NCBI GenBank assembly: GCA_937872615.1
Contig: CALMTT010000592.1
Location: 1 to 62,136, forward strand
DNA length: 62,136 nt
Direction of reading: 5' to 3'
Source: an uncultured Verrucomicrobiaceae bacterium
GTDB taxonomy: Bacteria; Verrucomicrobiota; Verrucomicrobiia; Verrucomicrobiales; Verrucomicrobiaceae
Part shown: piece by piece, positions 1 through 8,859 of the stretch
Position numbering within the stretch: position 1 is the stretch's first letter
Layout: every line of letters starts with the position of its first letter
Program-made: the position numbers and the translations under genes
Notes under the pieces: model-generated
Told to the model about the DNA's origin: nothing
Databases searched by the model: none
The model's input: the letters and a program-made list of their open reading frames with translations, nothing else

Positions 1-2
1 CG

Positions 3-1982
3 ATCCGCAACGCCCTCTCGATGGGCGCCATGCGCGTCGAGGTCGACCAGCTGAAGAAGAAGGTCGGCGGGCGCACCACCTTCGACGACCTGATCGGCGA
101 GTCCGCCCCCATGCTGCTGGTCAAGCGCCTGGGCGAACGGGCGGCCAAGTCCTCGATCCCGATCCTGATCACCGGCGAGAGCGGCGTCGGCAAGGAGCTC
201 GTCGCGCGCGCGCTCCACACGAAGAGCCCGCGCAAGGACCGGCCGTTCGTCGCGGTCAACTGCGGTGCGATCCCGGAGGCGCTGCTCGAGAGCGAGCTCT
301 TCGGACACGAGCGCGGCGCCTTCACCAGCGCCAGCAGCCGGCGGCGTGGGCTCTTCATCGAGGCTGGTGGGGGGACGCTGCTCCTGGATGAGATCGGCGA
401 CCTGCCGCTCGCGGTCCAGGCCAAGCTGCTGCACGTGCTGGAGGCCAGGACGGTGCGCCCGGTCGGCGCAGACCGCGAGGTCGACATCGACGTCCGCATC
501 CTGGCAGCGACCCACCGGGACCTGCATGCTGCGGTGCGGCACGGGCGCTTCCGGGAGGATCTTTATTATCGTTTGGACGTCGTTTCGCTGGCGCTGCCAG
601 CCCTGCGCGACCGGCGCGACGACATCCCGCAGCTTCTGGACCACTTTCTGCAGACCCTGCGCGCACGGCACCCGGAGTCCCCGAGTGAGCGCTTTACGCC
701 CGAGGCGCTGATGGCGCTCTCGCGTTACGACTGGCCGGGCAACGTCCGCGAACTGGCCCATGTCGTCGAGCGTGCCCTCGTGCTGGGGCGCGGCGCGGAG
801 ATCTCGCCACTGGCGCTGCCACCGAGCGTCGCACAGGCGGGCTGGGGCGACGCGGGAGGGCCCGTGTTCCAGGGGGCGGTGCTGCCGCTGCGTGGCTACC
901 TGCAGGACCCCATGGAGTGGCGCCTGGAGCGCCTGCGCACGGACAACCCGGCCGCCGCCCGCAAATGGGGGCTGATGTACCGGACGGGCATCGGCGGCGT
1001 GGTCGCGGGCTACATCGCCACCGACGGCGTGATCCTGGTCGAGCGGCCGGCCCTGGCGGAGCCGGTGGCGGAGGCGCTGCGGCAAAAAGACCGCCCGCAC
1101 GGCTACCTGAAGGCGGTGCGCACGCTGGAGTCGGTGCTGCCGCAGGACCAGGACGAGAAGCTGGTGATCCTGAACCGCATCCGCGCCAAGCTGGACAAGC
1201 ACCACCACCTGCTCAGCGAGGAGGAGTGGCGCGGCATCTCGGAGCACCGGCCGCCGGAGCACCTGCGCAAGATCGGCGCGGAGGACCTGCCCAAGGCGTG
1301 GCTGGAGAACTTCACGGAGGTCGACGGCCAGCGCGGTCGCTTCGTGGGCATCGACTGCGAGCCGGCGAAGTTCCCGAACTTCGATGGGCGCTCGCTGATC
1401 CTGCAGGCCCACGCGATGAACGTGGACGTCGAGGGGCGGCGTTATGTGGCGTCGAGCTTCTCGACGGTCTTTTCGGGGATCCTGGAGATCATCCTGCGCG
1501 ACCGCGGCAAGATCACGGCGGCGGCGCTGATCGGGGTGCTGCTGCTGAGCATCGCGGGCTTCGGGCTGCGCGGGTCGCTGCCGGTGCTGCTCTCGGTGCT
1601 GATCGGGATGGTGTGGCTGGGGGGGCTGCTGGCGGTCTTGTCGATCAAGCTCAACTTCGTGAATTTTGTCGCGCTGCCCATCACGCTGGGGATCGGCGCC
1701 GACTACGCCGCCAACATCTGGGCGCGGCTGCGGCGCGAGGGCACGGAGCACATCGAGGAGGTCGTGCGCAGCACCGGCTCGGCCGTGGCGCTGTGCTCGA
1801 TGACGACCATCATCGGCTACAGCTCGCTCTTGAAGTCGTCGAACCGGGCGCTCCAGTCCTTCGGCATGCTGGCGGACCTGGGCGAGGTCACCTGCCTCAT
1901 CGCGGCGCTGCTGGCGATGCCGGCGCTGGTGCGCCTCTTCCGCCTGTCCACCGCCCCGAAGGACGACGCCCCGCCGCTGTGA
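3..1982 (+). CDS. Sigma-54 activator AAA+ core fused in frame to MMPL/RND exporter C-terminus (partial, probably chimeric)
   Basis: The frame is open to the left edge, so the 5' end is missing; the first Met is at 21. Residues counted from that Met show an NtrC-type AAA+ domain: Walker A GESGVGKE at 52-59, the sigma-54 contact loop as GAFTSA (usually GAFTGA) at 99-104, Walker B GGTLLLDE at 117-124, and WPGNVREL near 238. The expected C-terminal Fis-type DNA-binding helix is absent. From about residue 295 (nt ~905) the sequence changes to an MMPL/RND exporter: a periplasmic-type stretch, then several membrane helices at about 495-630, including the GIGADYAAN motif of the second RND half. Activators and exporters are not known as one protein. 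I infer either an assembly chimera or a deletion fusion. The stop lies 3 nt from the end of the convergent gene. Confidence 0.75.
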   Translation: MRNALSMGAMRVEVDQLKKKVGGRTTFDDLIGESAPMLLVKRLGERAAKSSIPILITGESGVGKELVARALHTKSPRKDRPFVAVNCGAIPEALLESELFGHERGAFTSASSRRRGLFIEAGGGTLLLDEIGDLPLAVQAKLLHVLEARTVRPVGADREVDIDVRILAATHRDLHAAVRHGRFREDLYYRLDVVSLALPALRDRRDDIPQLLDHFLQTLRARHPESPSERFTPEALMALSRYDWPGNVRELAHVVERALVLGRGAEISPLALPPSVAQAGWGDAGGPVFQGAVLPLRGYLQDPMEWRLERLRTDNPAAARKWGLMYRTGIGGVVAGYIATDGVILVERPALAEPVAEALRQKDRPHGYLKAVRTLESVLPQDQDEKLVILNRIRAKLDKHHHLLSEEEWRGISEHRPPEHLRKIGAEDLPKAWLENFTEVDGQRGRFVGIDCEPAKFPNFDGRSLILQAHAMNVDVEGRRYVASSFSTVFSGILEIILRDRGKITAAALIGVLLLSIAGFGLRGSLPVLLSVLIGMVWLGGLLAVLSIKLNFVNFVALPITLGIGADYAANIWARLRREGTEHIEEVVRSTGSAVALCSMTTIIGYSSLLKSSNRALQSFGMLADLGEVTCLIAALLAMPALVRLFRLSTAPKDDAPPL

Positions 1983-1985
1983 CGC

Positions 1986-4319
1986 TCAGCGCCGCGCGAC
2001 CAGGGCGGCGGCGAGGACGCCGAGGATTCCGCAGAGCAAGAAATATACATCCGGGTGGCCCGCGTAGAGGCGCATGCCGAGGGCGGGGCCGAGCAGGAAG
2101 CCTAGCGACCAGGTCAGGCCGTAGGCGCCGATGAAGCGGCCGCGCAGCTCGGGCGGGGCCATGTTGGCGATGTAGGTGCTGGCCACGGGGGCGGTGCAGA
2201 TCTCGCCGAGGGTCCACAGGGCCACGGTGCCGCCCAGGGCAATCGACGACCGCGCGTAGCGGTTCAGCGCGAAGCCGAGGCCCGTCAGCAGGTACCCGAA
2301 GGCCAGCACGCGCCGCGGGGGCAGGCGCCGCGTCACCTGGGTCAGCGGCAGCTCCAGGAGGACCACGATCAGGCCGTTCAGCGACGTCAGCAGCCCGTAG
2401 ACCGACGGCGGGTGGCCGGCGTCCGCGACCAGCAGGGCGAAGGTCGAGTTGTACTGGAAGAAGAGCAGCGCGATCAGCATCGACGCCAGCAGGAAGCGCC
2501 GCAGCGCCGCGCCCTGACCGCGCAGCGCGGGCAGGAGCCGCGGTCCTTCCGTAGAAGGCACGGGCTGCTCACGGACGCCGCGCAGGCCGTAGAGGACTTG
2601 CGAGCTTTCGTTGACGCTGTCAGGCGCGGGCGTGTCCACCCATTCGGCGACGTTGCCAAAGAGATCGTAGAGACCGAGCGAGTTCGGTTTGAAGCTGCCC
2701 ACGGGCGCGGTGCGCGGGAAGGGATCGCGCCGCTCAAAGCTGAAGGAGCCTTCGGGCCAGGGCTGCACCTCGGCGGCCTCGGCACCGGCGAAGTTTGCCT
2801 GCGCCTGGGCATCGTCGCGCATCCACACGGTGGTGTCGTGACTGACGATTTCATTCCACTCGGCCTCGCGCGGCAGTCGATAGGCTTGCTTGGTGGTGAG
2901 CCGTCCTTGCTGGCGCTCTGTCCAAGTCAGCCAGGCGCAGAAGAGTCGCGCTTCGACGAGATCGAGGCCGGTGACGGGATGATCCGGCGTCTGCGCAAAG
3001 CCGGGCGCATCCCAAGTGGTGGATTTGTCGTCGCGATTGAAGGTGTCATCCTTTGGCAGTTTGAGTTCGCGCATCTGTTTGCGTGGATTCGTGAGTCCCA
3101 CGCGCCAATCGGGCAGCACGGCGTTTTCAGCCTCGCTGAAGGCCAAGTAATCGCGCAGCCTTGTTTCATACACGCTGACGAGCAACGGGCGCTTCGGCAG
3201 CGGCACGAATTTCATGCCGAGACTGTTCTCCCAAGGCTTTTCTTTGGCTGCGGAGGCGGGTTTGGCGAAAACGGGCTTCGCTGGCTCAAAGTGGCGCGAG
3301 AGCACAAACCATGCGCCGAGGGCTCCACCGAGCACGAGCACGGCGAAGGCGGCTGCGAGGGCAAAAACGAGCTTGGAGCGCTTTTTGCGCGAAGCATGTG
3401 TGGCGGCGATTTTTCGCACGCTGGCGGCCAGATCGGCCACGGAGGCCGTGCGGCGCTGTGGATCATCGGCGAGGGCTTCGGCGAGGATGGTGTCGATGCG
3501 TTTGTCGATGTCGATGCGCTGCGAAAGCGGCGTGTATTGGCCCATGGGCACCGCGCCGCAGAGCAGCTCGTAAAGCAGCACGCCGAGCGCATACACATCG
3601 CTGCGTTGATCGGCCACGCCGGCTTGGCGCGTGACTTCGGGCGCGATGTAGTAGGGCGTGCCGAAGGTGTCGCGCGTCTGCGTGAAGCCATACCAGTGCG
3701 AATCGTCCACCAGCGTCTTCGCGAGGCCGAAGTCGGCGATCTTCACGGTGCCGTCGCTGCCGACGAGGATGTTCGCGGGCTTGATGTCGCGATGCACGAT
3801 GCCGCGTTCGTGCGCATGGGCGATGCCGGCGCAGACCTTGTCGAAGATCTCAAATGCCTTCGCAGGCTCCAATCGCTGCGCTTTGAGCAAGCGGCGCAGA
3901 TCGCAGCCGTCGATGAATTCGCTCACGAGGAAGTGTCGGCCATCCACGGTGACGCCCTGGTCCAAAACACGCACGACATGCTCATGACTGAGCTGCGACA
4001 TGGCGCTGACTTCATTTTCAAAGCGGGCTGTGACCTCCGGATCACGCGTGAGACGTCCCGCGACGACCTTGATGGCGACGGTTTGGCCATCGTGCAGGCG
4101 TTTTGCGCGATACACCTCGCCCATGCCGCCGCCGCCGATGAGTTCGTGGACTTCGTAGCCGTCGATTTGCAGCGCGACGGCTTCTTTTTCGGCCGCAGGC
4201 TCGTCGAGCAAGCCCAGCAGGCCGCTCTTCATGCTGCGAGCCACGCAGGACGGGCATAGGCCGTTCACGAGGAGATTTTCCTCGTGGGCCGAGCCGCAAC
4301 TGGGACAGGCGGTGCTCAT
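1986..4319 (-). CDS. Ser/Thr protein kinase with FGE-like domain, fused to C-terminal half of an MFS transporter (probably chimeric)
   Basis: The N-terminus has a CxxC...CxxC zinc ribbon (C5, C8, C22, C25). The kinase domain follows: Gly loop GGGGMGEVY at 62-70, Lys84, HRDIKPAN at 176-183, DFG at 196-198 and APE at 226-228. A membrane helix lies at about 317-341. A formylglycine-generating-enzyme-like domain starts with NSLGMKFVP near 365 and runs to GNVAEW near 555. It stops before the RGGSW...GFR end seen in complete domains. From about residue 577 (nt ~2,590) the protein becomes membrane helices typical of the second half of an MFS transporter (LNGLIVVLLELPLT). The kinase part matches its Verrucomicrobial neighbours, while the MFS part is GC-rich like 1-1982. 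The start overlaps the stop of the sigma-factor gene (ATGA), so the two are translationally coupled. Known kinases of this type transmit envelope signals; the substrate is unknown. Confidence 0.75.
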   Translation of the reverse strand: MSTACPSCGSAHEENLLVNGLCPSCVARSMKSGLLGLLDEPAAEKEAVALQIDGYEVHELIGGGGMGEVYRAKRLHDGQTVAIKVVAGRLTRDPEVTARFENEVSAMSQLSHEHVVRVLDQGVTVDGRHFLVSEFIDGCDLRRLLKAQRLEPAKAFEIFDKVCAGIAHAHERGIVHRDIKPANILVGSDGTVKIADFGLAKTLVDDSHWYGFTQTRDTFGTPYYIAPEVTRQAGVADQRSDVYALGVLLYELLCGAVPMGQYTPLSQRIDIDKRIDTILAEALADDPQRRTASVADLAASVRKIAATHASRKKRSKLVFALAAAFAVLVLGGALGAWFVLSRHFEPAKPVFAKPASAAKEKPWENSLGMKFVPLPKRPLLVSVYETRLRDYLAFSEAENAVLPDWRVGLTNPRKQMRELKLPKDDTFNRDDKSTTWDAPGFAQTPDHPVTGLDLVEARLFCAWLTWTERQQGRLTTKQAYRLPREAEWNEIVSHDTTVWMRDDAQAQANFAGAEAAEVQPWPEGSFSFERRDPFPRTAPVGSFKPNSLGLYDLFGNVAEWVDTPAPDSVNESSQVLYGLRGVREQPVPSTEGPRLLPALRGQGAALRRFLLASMLIALLFFQYNSTFALLVADAGHPPSVYGLLTSLNGLIVVLLELPLTQVTRRLPPRRVLAFGYLLTGLGFALNRYARSSIALGGTVALWTLGEICTAPVASTYIANMAPPELRGRFIGAYGLTWSLGFLLGPALGMRLYAGHPDVYFLLCGILGVLAAALVARR
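2560..2625. other. Putative chimera junction
   Basis: Reading the minus strand, the FGE-like domain of the kinase stops being recognisable just after SVNESSQV and an MFS-type loop and membrane helices begin. The sequence to the left (about 1-2,590) has stronger G/C bias at third codon positions than the sequence to the right. The exact base cannot be fixed by eye. A second junction of the same kind lies near nt 905 in the plus-strand gene. Confidence 0.5.
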
Positions 4320-5026
4320 GCGACTTCTCCGAGGACGGAAAGCAGGTAGCGCAGCTCCGTTTCGACATCGCCGCCGCTTTCGAGCGTGGAGGCGACCTCG
4401 GAGCGCAGTTCATCGGCGAGGCGTTTCCTCGCACGGTGCATTTCGATCTTCACATGGCCTTCCGTCATGCCCAAGGCAGCCCCGATCTCGGCGTAAGGTT
4501 TCAACAATTCTGGATTCGCCAGCCCGGCCTTCAGCGCTTCGAAGAGCGGCGCACGTCCTCGCTCTTCAAAATGCGCCGCCATGCGGTCCATCGAGCGTCG
4601 CAGCACCGACCAGGCCCAGCGACGGTCGAACCACGCGTCCGCCACATCCGGCGCGGCAGCCACATCAAAGCTCTCCATCTCATCCATCGACACGACGGCC
4701 TGCCCGCCGCCGCGTTTTTGCCGCGCGGCATCGCGTCGCTCATTGGAGAGATGATTGCGCACGGACTGCATGATGTAGCTGCGCAGCCGCCCACGCTCCG
4801 GCGCGACCTTGTGGAGATCGCCCTTCGTGATGAAGTCCGCCAAAAAGTCCTGCGTGAAGTCCCGCGCCTCCTCTCGCTCGCAACCGAGCGCCCGCAGGTA
4901 AGTGTAAATCGCCGGCCAGTAAGCTTTGCAGATCTCCTCCAGCGCCTCGCGAGACTCCGGTGCTTCCGTTTGAGCGGCGAGCACTTGAGTCCAGGCAGTG
5001 GCAGGAAAAGGAGCGCGGGAGGGCAT
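4316..5026 (-). CDS. ECF-type RNA polymerase sigma factor
   Basis: This 236-aa protein has the layout of the ECF-like sigma factors common in Planctomycetes and Verrucomicrobia. A region-2 segment (ALEEICKAYWPAIYTYLRAL) is followed by REEARDFTQDFLADFI, a linker rich in Arg, and a region-4 helix-turn-helix with EIGAALGMTEGHVKIEMHRA. The gene overlaps the downstream kinase gene by 4 nt (ATGA), a strong sign that the two form one operon. A sigma factor next to a membrane kinase suggests that an envelope signal controls transcription. The two large secreted-protein genes on the other strand share an upstream element and are candidate targets; this link is inference. Confidence 0.9.
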   Translation of the reverse strand: MPSRAPFPATAWTQVLAAQTEAPESREALEEICKAYWPAIYTYLRALGCEREEARDFTQDFLADFITKGDLHKVAPERGRLRSYIMQSVRNHLSNERRDAARQKRGGGQAVVSMDEMESFDVAAAPDVADAWFDRRWAWSVLRRSMDRMAAHFEERGRAPLFEALKAGLANPELLKPYAEIGAALGMTEGHVKIEMHRARKRLADELRSEVASTLESGGDVETELRYLLSVLGEVA

Positions 5027-5072
5027 GATGGAACGAGGTGAAAGTAGGCAGGCGAAAAGAAATGACGATGAA

Positions 5073-5124
5073 TTTGTAACCGCGATTCTCCGCCGGGGCT
5101 GCTTGCGATGAACTCCTTCATCTC
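5073..5124 (+). promoter_or_regulatory. Conserved upstream element, copy 1
   Basis: The sequence begins TTTGTAACC-GCGAT and continues with CCGGGGCTGCTTGCGATGAA up to the start codon at 5125. The same string, with one extra base and a few substitutions, lies before the next secreted-protein gene (8803-8859). About 36 of 40 aligned bases match, although the two proteins do not look related. GTAAC resembles the -35 motif of many ECF promoters, but no second motif at the usual 16-17 bp spacing is clear. I infer a shared promoter or 5' leader, possibly read by the sigma factor encoded divergently. Confidence 0.5.
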
Positions 5125-8100
5125 ATGCTCTCTCTTCCTCGATTCTTGGTCTCGTTCGTTTCGGTTTTCAGCTTCGTGGGGCTCGTGATGGGGCAAAACG
5201 TGCCGCTGCAGCCTTCGGTGGAAAATGGGAAGCGCATGGTGCGGTGGAATGTGGCGGCGGGGACGGTGCAGATCATGAGGAGCACGACCCTGGCTCCGGG
5301 CTCGTGGGTTCCCGCGCCGACGCCGAAGCTGCTCGGAGGCGATTGGTGGGAGGTGGAGGCTCCGACGAATGAAACGCGGGTGTTTTACAAAGCTGATCCG
5401 CCCGCGGTGCCGACTTTGCCGCCGCAAAACGTGCGCATGGTGATGGAGGGAAATGCCTTCCGCCTCGAGTGGGACTCGGCGCATGAGGCGGCGGGCTATG
5501 TGGTTTATGCGGGGCCGGATGCGAGCGTGGGTCCGTCGAACTACGAGCGGCGTGCGGTGCTGGGAAATGCGAACTCGATGCTCATCGAGGGCCTCACGAA
5601 TGGACAGGCGTATTACATTACCATCGCGCACATGAATCCGGCGGGCACAGGACCGGTGGCGGTGGCGAGGCGGGCGGTGTTTGGGCCGAATGGACCGGTG
5701 AGCGGCACGACGCGTCGGCGCACGACGAACACGATGGGACGCACTTTTGAAGTCGATGCGCAGGGGGCGCAGATCACGCTCACGCCGGTCGCGGGCGGTG
5801 TGGGAGCCTTCACGCCACAATCGCAGAGTGATGAACGCGGCGCGGTGCATCTGCCGCATGTGCCGGTGGGCGAATACTATGTCGATTGGGTCTGGGGTCC
5901 GGGCAGCGGTCGCCGCGCGGGCACGATCATGGTGACGCCAAAGGGCGCGTCGTTTGGCATTCTCGATGTGTCGCCGACCAGCAGCGGCAGCGCGTTGTTT
6001 GGCACGCTGCGCATGGCGGATGGCATGTTGCCCGCGATTGATCATGAGGCCTTTGATGTGCATCTGCGGGCCACGGTGACGGCCATCGCGGCCGGTGGAT
6101 CTCAGGTGAGCATGCCGCCGGATACGCATGGGCGATGGTTGTTCCAAGGATTGCCCTCAAACGCGTTCCCGCTGACGCTGCGGGCCACGCTGGGCAGCTT
6201 GATGGTGGAGCAGGTGATCGCCTCCGCACCAACACAGCCACAGCCGGTGCCACTCGTGTTCACGCAGACGCCGCCGCGGGTGAAAAAGATCCGCATGATG
6301 CAAAACGGCGTCGAGGTGCAGTCGGTGGCGCGAGGCGTGCCGGTGACGCTTCAGGCGGAGTTGGTGAACAACGAGAACTTCACGCTCAACCCGCGCTGGA
6401 CTGTCGAATACGCGGGCACGGTGCAGACCTTCACCTCGCTGTCGCCCACAATGACCTTTGAGCCGCCGCCTGCGGGCTCGGTGGCGAATCCCACGGCCAC
6501 CGGCCAGCCAAAAGGCGATGGCGGCATGATCCGCGTGCGCATGAGCCCGTCCGATGTGTCGGAGGACACATCGTTCTTTGATCGTCCGATTGATGAGCTC
6601 TCCATCAGCCTTCCAGGCAGTTACTCAGGCCGCGTGGGCGAGTGGGATCCGCTGCTGCCAGACGAGGTGGACTACAGCAATGATGCGCTCATCACCATCA
6701 CTCGCACCGGCGAGCCGAACGTGACGGCCACTTCGGCGAATTTTGGTTACTTCGAGGCTCCGGTGCATCACACGAGCGACGCGCCCTACACGGTGCGAGT
6801 CGAGAAAGAGGGCTTCATGCGCTTCTTCTGGCCGTTTTCATCGCAGTTGCCGAATGAGGCACGGTTTTGCCTCATCAAGACGCAGACCAGCACGCACCAG
6901 CTTAGCCTCACGGAGAATGTGGTGATCAACTACGCGGGCAATGGCGCGAAGATCACGCTGCCCCCCGGATCGCTGCGCACCGCGGGCAACATCCCCTACA
7001 CGGGCGACTTCACGGTTGCGCTGGTGTCGCTCGATCCCGGCGTGCGGCATCCGTTTCCGCCGGGCGCGGAGGTTCACATCCCGCAAAGCGGCGCGGATGA
7101 TGTGCGCATCGGCATGAAGTGGCTTGGATTTTTCTGGATCAGCATCAAGGACCTGCTCGGCAATCCGCTCACGCCCGGCGGTGGTGCCTCGCTCACGTTG
7201 CCGGTGAATATCACGCAGGGCACGCCTGCCACGCTGGGCCTCGCGCGGCAAAACGACAGCACCGGCTGGTTTGATCAACTCGGCCAGGCAAGCCTCGTGA
7301 ATGGTCCCGTGGCCGGCATCTACACCGCGCCGCTCAGCGGCAATGGCCTGCACATCGTTCACATCGGCTCCGAGCCCAACACCATCTCGGTGGAGGCAGA
7401 TCGCACGCTGAACTATCCCTTCGATGTGCTCATCGGTGGTAGCTTTTTCCCCGTCACCGTGCGCGGACTGAGCACGCACAGCCTCGGCAGCTTCACGCTG
7501 CCCTCCGGCCAGGATGTGCGGATGAAGGTCATCGATCTCAAGCAAGGCCCCGGCATGCACTTCGCCGATCCCGGCGGCAGTGGCACGCTGGAGGTGCCCG
7601 CCTTTGAGAAGAATCAGATCGTGGAAAAAATCATCACGCCGAATGCCACGACGCCTTCGCAGACGGACGCGCCTTCCTTTTCCACCACCTTCAGCCTCGG
7701 TGATAGCGTGCCGGAACTCGCCCAATACACCGGCGTGATCAGCGGGAAGTCGTTTTTCCTCAGCCGCCAGACGAATACCAAGGCCGAATCCGATGCCTAC
7801 TACGCGAAGATCAAGGCACCGGCCACGCTGCTCGAATGGCGACGCCTCAATGGCTTCCCGGATGCCTTTGGCGAGGCGATGCCGAACGTGCCCGTGAATC
7901 GCTACGCCACCGTCTATTACAACAACCTCGCCGACCTCGGCTTTGCGCGTGCACAGACCATGCGGATGCGTCCCGGCCTCAATGGAATCATGGACGTGGC
8001 CTATCAGGTGACGAACTATCCCACGCTCGAAGACGCCCGCCTCGGCCGCAGCGCCATCGCCACCGTGTGCATGGACTACGCCGCCCGCTTTGACGACGGC

Positions 8101-8784
8101 GAATCGAATCCGAAGCGCTACACCCGCTTCTACGTGTATGACGCCGCCGGTTTCCTCATCGGCGGTGCGGATCTCGACGGCGCGGGGAAAAAGAAATTCG
8201 TCCCCGGCTCCTGCACCACCTGCCACGGCGGCGAGGACTACACCGCTGGCGGCACCACGAATCTGGGTGCCCGCTTTCTGCCCTTCGACATGGAGGCCTA
8301 CTCCTTTCATCCGAAGTGGCGCATCGACCACGAGGCCTTTGCGAAGATGAACGAGGCCGTTTTGCAAACCAACACCACCGCTGCCATCACCGATCTCATC
8401 ACCGGTTGGTATGGCACCACCACGCCGACCGTGCAGCCGATGACTTACAACATCGATCACATCCCCTCCGGCCCAAACGGCTGGAGCGGCACCACCGATG
8501 AGCAGACGATGTATAGCGATGCCTTCAAATCCAACTGCCGCGTCTGCCACATCAGCCGTGAGAGCGGCGGCCCGCAGTTCGACAGCTACGACGCCTTTGC
8601 AAACGGCGGCTACAACTTCGGTGCCTACTCCGTCGATTCGCTCGAGATGCCGCAGGCTCAGCGCACCTGGAGCCTCTTCTGGGGTGATCGCGGCAACAAC
8701 CTCCTCAAAGTCACGCGTAACACCGATGCGCCCACGATCATCATGGACGCCGGCGGCATCCTGGCACCACGACCGCAGCCGTAG
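5125..8784 (+). CDS. Large secreted protein with fibronectin type III domain and C-terminal CXXCH haem motifs
   Basis: A Sec signal peptide is clear (LVSFVSVFSFVGLVMGQ, residues ~8-24). A fibronectin type III-like domain spans about 95-185 (FRLEWDSA...GYVVYAG). It is followed by beta-rich segments like carboxypeptidase regulatory-like or invasin-type domains. The C-terminal ~200 residues hold two c-type haem sites, CTTCH near residue 1031 and CRVCH near residue 1138, in a context rich in His, Asp and Tyr. The protein is therefore predicted to be exported and haem-loaded in the periplasm or outside. No specific enzyme family is recognised. The start at 5125 is preferred because it opens the signal peptide directly; an upstream ATG at 5108 is in another frame and soon stops. 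The gene is divergent from the sigma factor. Confidence 0.8.
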   Translation: MLSLPRFLVSFVSVFSFVGLVMGQNVPLQPSVENGKRMVRWNVAAGTVQIMRSTTLAPGSWVPAPTPKLLGGDWWEVEAPTNETRVFYKADPPAVPTLPPQNVRMVMEGNAFRLEWDSAHEAAGYVVYAGPDASVGPSNYERRAVLGNANSMLIEGLTNGQAYYITIAHMNPAGTGPVAVARRAVFGPNGPVSGTTRRRTTNTMGRTFEVDAQGAQITLTPVAGGVGAFTPQSQSDERGAVHLPHVPVGEYYVDWVWGPGSGRRAGTIMVTPKGASFGILDVSPTSSGSALFGTLRMADGMLPAIDHEAFDVHLRATVTAIAAGGSQVSMPPDTHGRWLFQGLPSNAFPLTLRATLGSLMVEQVIASAPTQPQPVPLVFTQTPPRVKKIRMMQNGVEVQSVARGVPVTLQAELVNNENFTLNPRWTVEYAGTVQTFTSLSPTMTFEPPPAGSVANPTATGQPKGDGGMIRVRMSPSDVSEDTSFFDRPIDELSISLPGSYSGRVGEWDPLLPDEVDYSNDALITITRTGEPNVTATSANFGYFEAPVHHTSDAPYTVRVEKEGFMRFFWPFSSQLPNEARFCLIKTQTSTHQLSLTENVVINYAGNGAKITLPPGSLRTAGNIPYTGDFTVALVSLDPGVRHPFPPGAEVHIPQSGADDVRIGMKWLGFFWISIKDLLGNPLTPGGGASLTLPVNITQGTPATLGLARQNDSTGWFDQLGQASLVNGPVAGIYTAPLSGNGLHIVHIGSEPNTISVEADRTLNYPFDVLIGGSFFPVTVRGLSTHSLGSFTLPSGQDVRMKVIDLKQGPGMHFADPGGSGTLEVPAFEKNQIVEKIITPNATTPSQTDAPSFSTTFSLGDSVPELAQYTGVISGKSFFLSRQTNTKAESDAYYAKIKAPATLLEWRRLNGFPDAFGEAMPNVPVNRYATVYYNNLADLGFARAQTMRMRPGLNGIMDVAYQVTNYPTLEDARLGRSAIATVCMDYAARFDDGESNPKRYTRFYVYDAAGFLIGGADLDGAGKKKFVPGSCTTCHGGEDYTAGGTTNLGARFLPFDMEAYSFHPKWRIDHEAFAKMNEAVLQTNTTAAITDLITGWYGTTTPTVQPMTYNIDHIPSGPNGWSGTTDEQTMYSDAFKSNCRVCHISRESGGPQFDSYDAFANGGYNFGAYSVDSLEMPQAQRTWSLFWGDRGNNLLKVTRNTDAPTIIMDAGGILAPRPQP

Positions 8785-8802
8785 CAAAGACTGACAGGGT
8801 AT

Positions 8803-8859
8803 TTTGTAACCTGCGATGCTTCACCGGGGCTGCTTGCGATGAACCTCCTCGTTCCTCGC
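8803..8859 (+). promoter_or_regulatory. Conserved upstream element, copy 2
   Basis: This is the second copy of the element at 5073-5124: TTTGTAACCTGCGATGCTT, then CACCGGGGCTGCTTGCGATGAA. The copy includes the possible start codon at 8839, whereas in copy 1 the equivalent ATG is out of frame. The element is therefore more likely leader or promoter sequence than coding sequence. That favours translation of the downstream gene from the ATG at 8860. Confidence 0.5.

Noticed and set aside
2412..4259. Long open frame (615 codons) on the plus strand
   Set aside because: It is opposite the kinase gene, has no family motifs and reflects the GC-rich codon pattern of the true gene.
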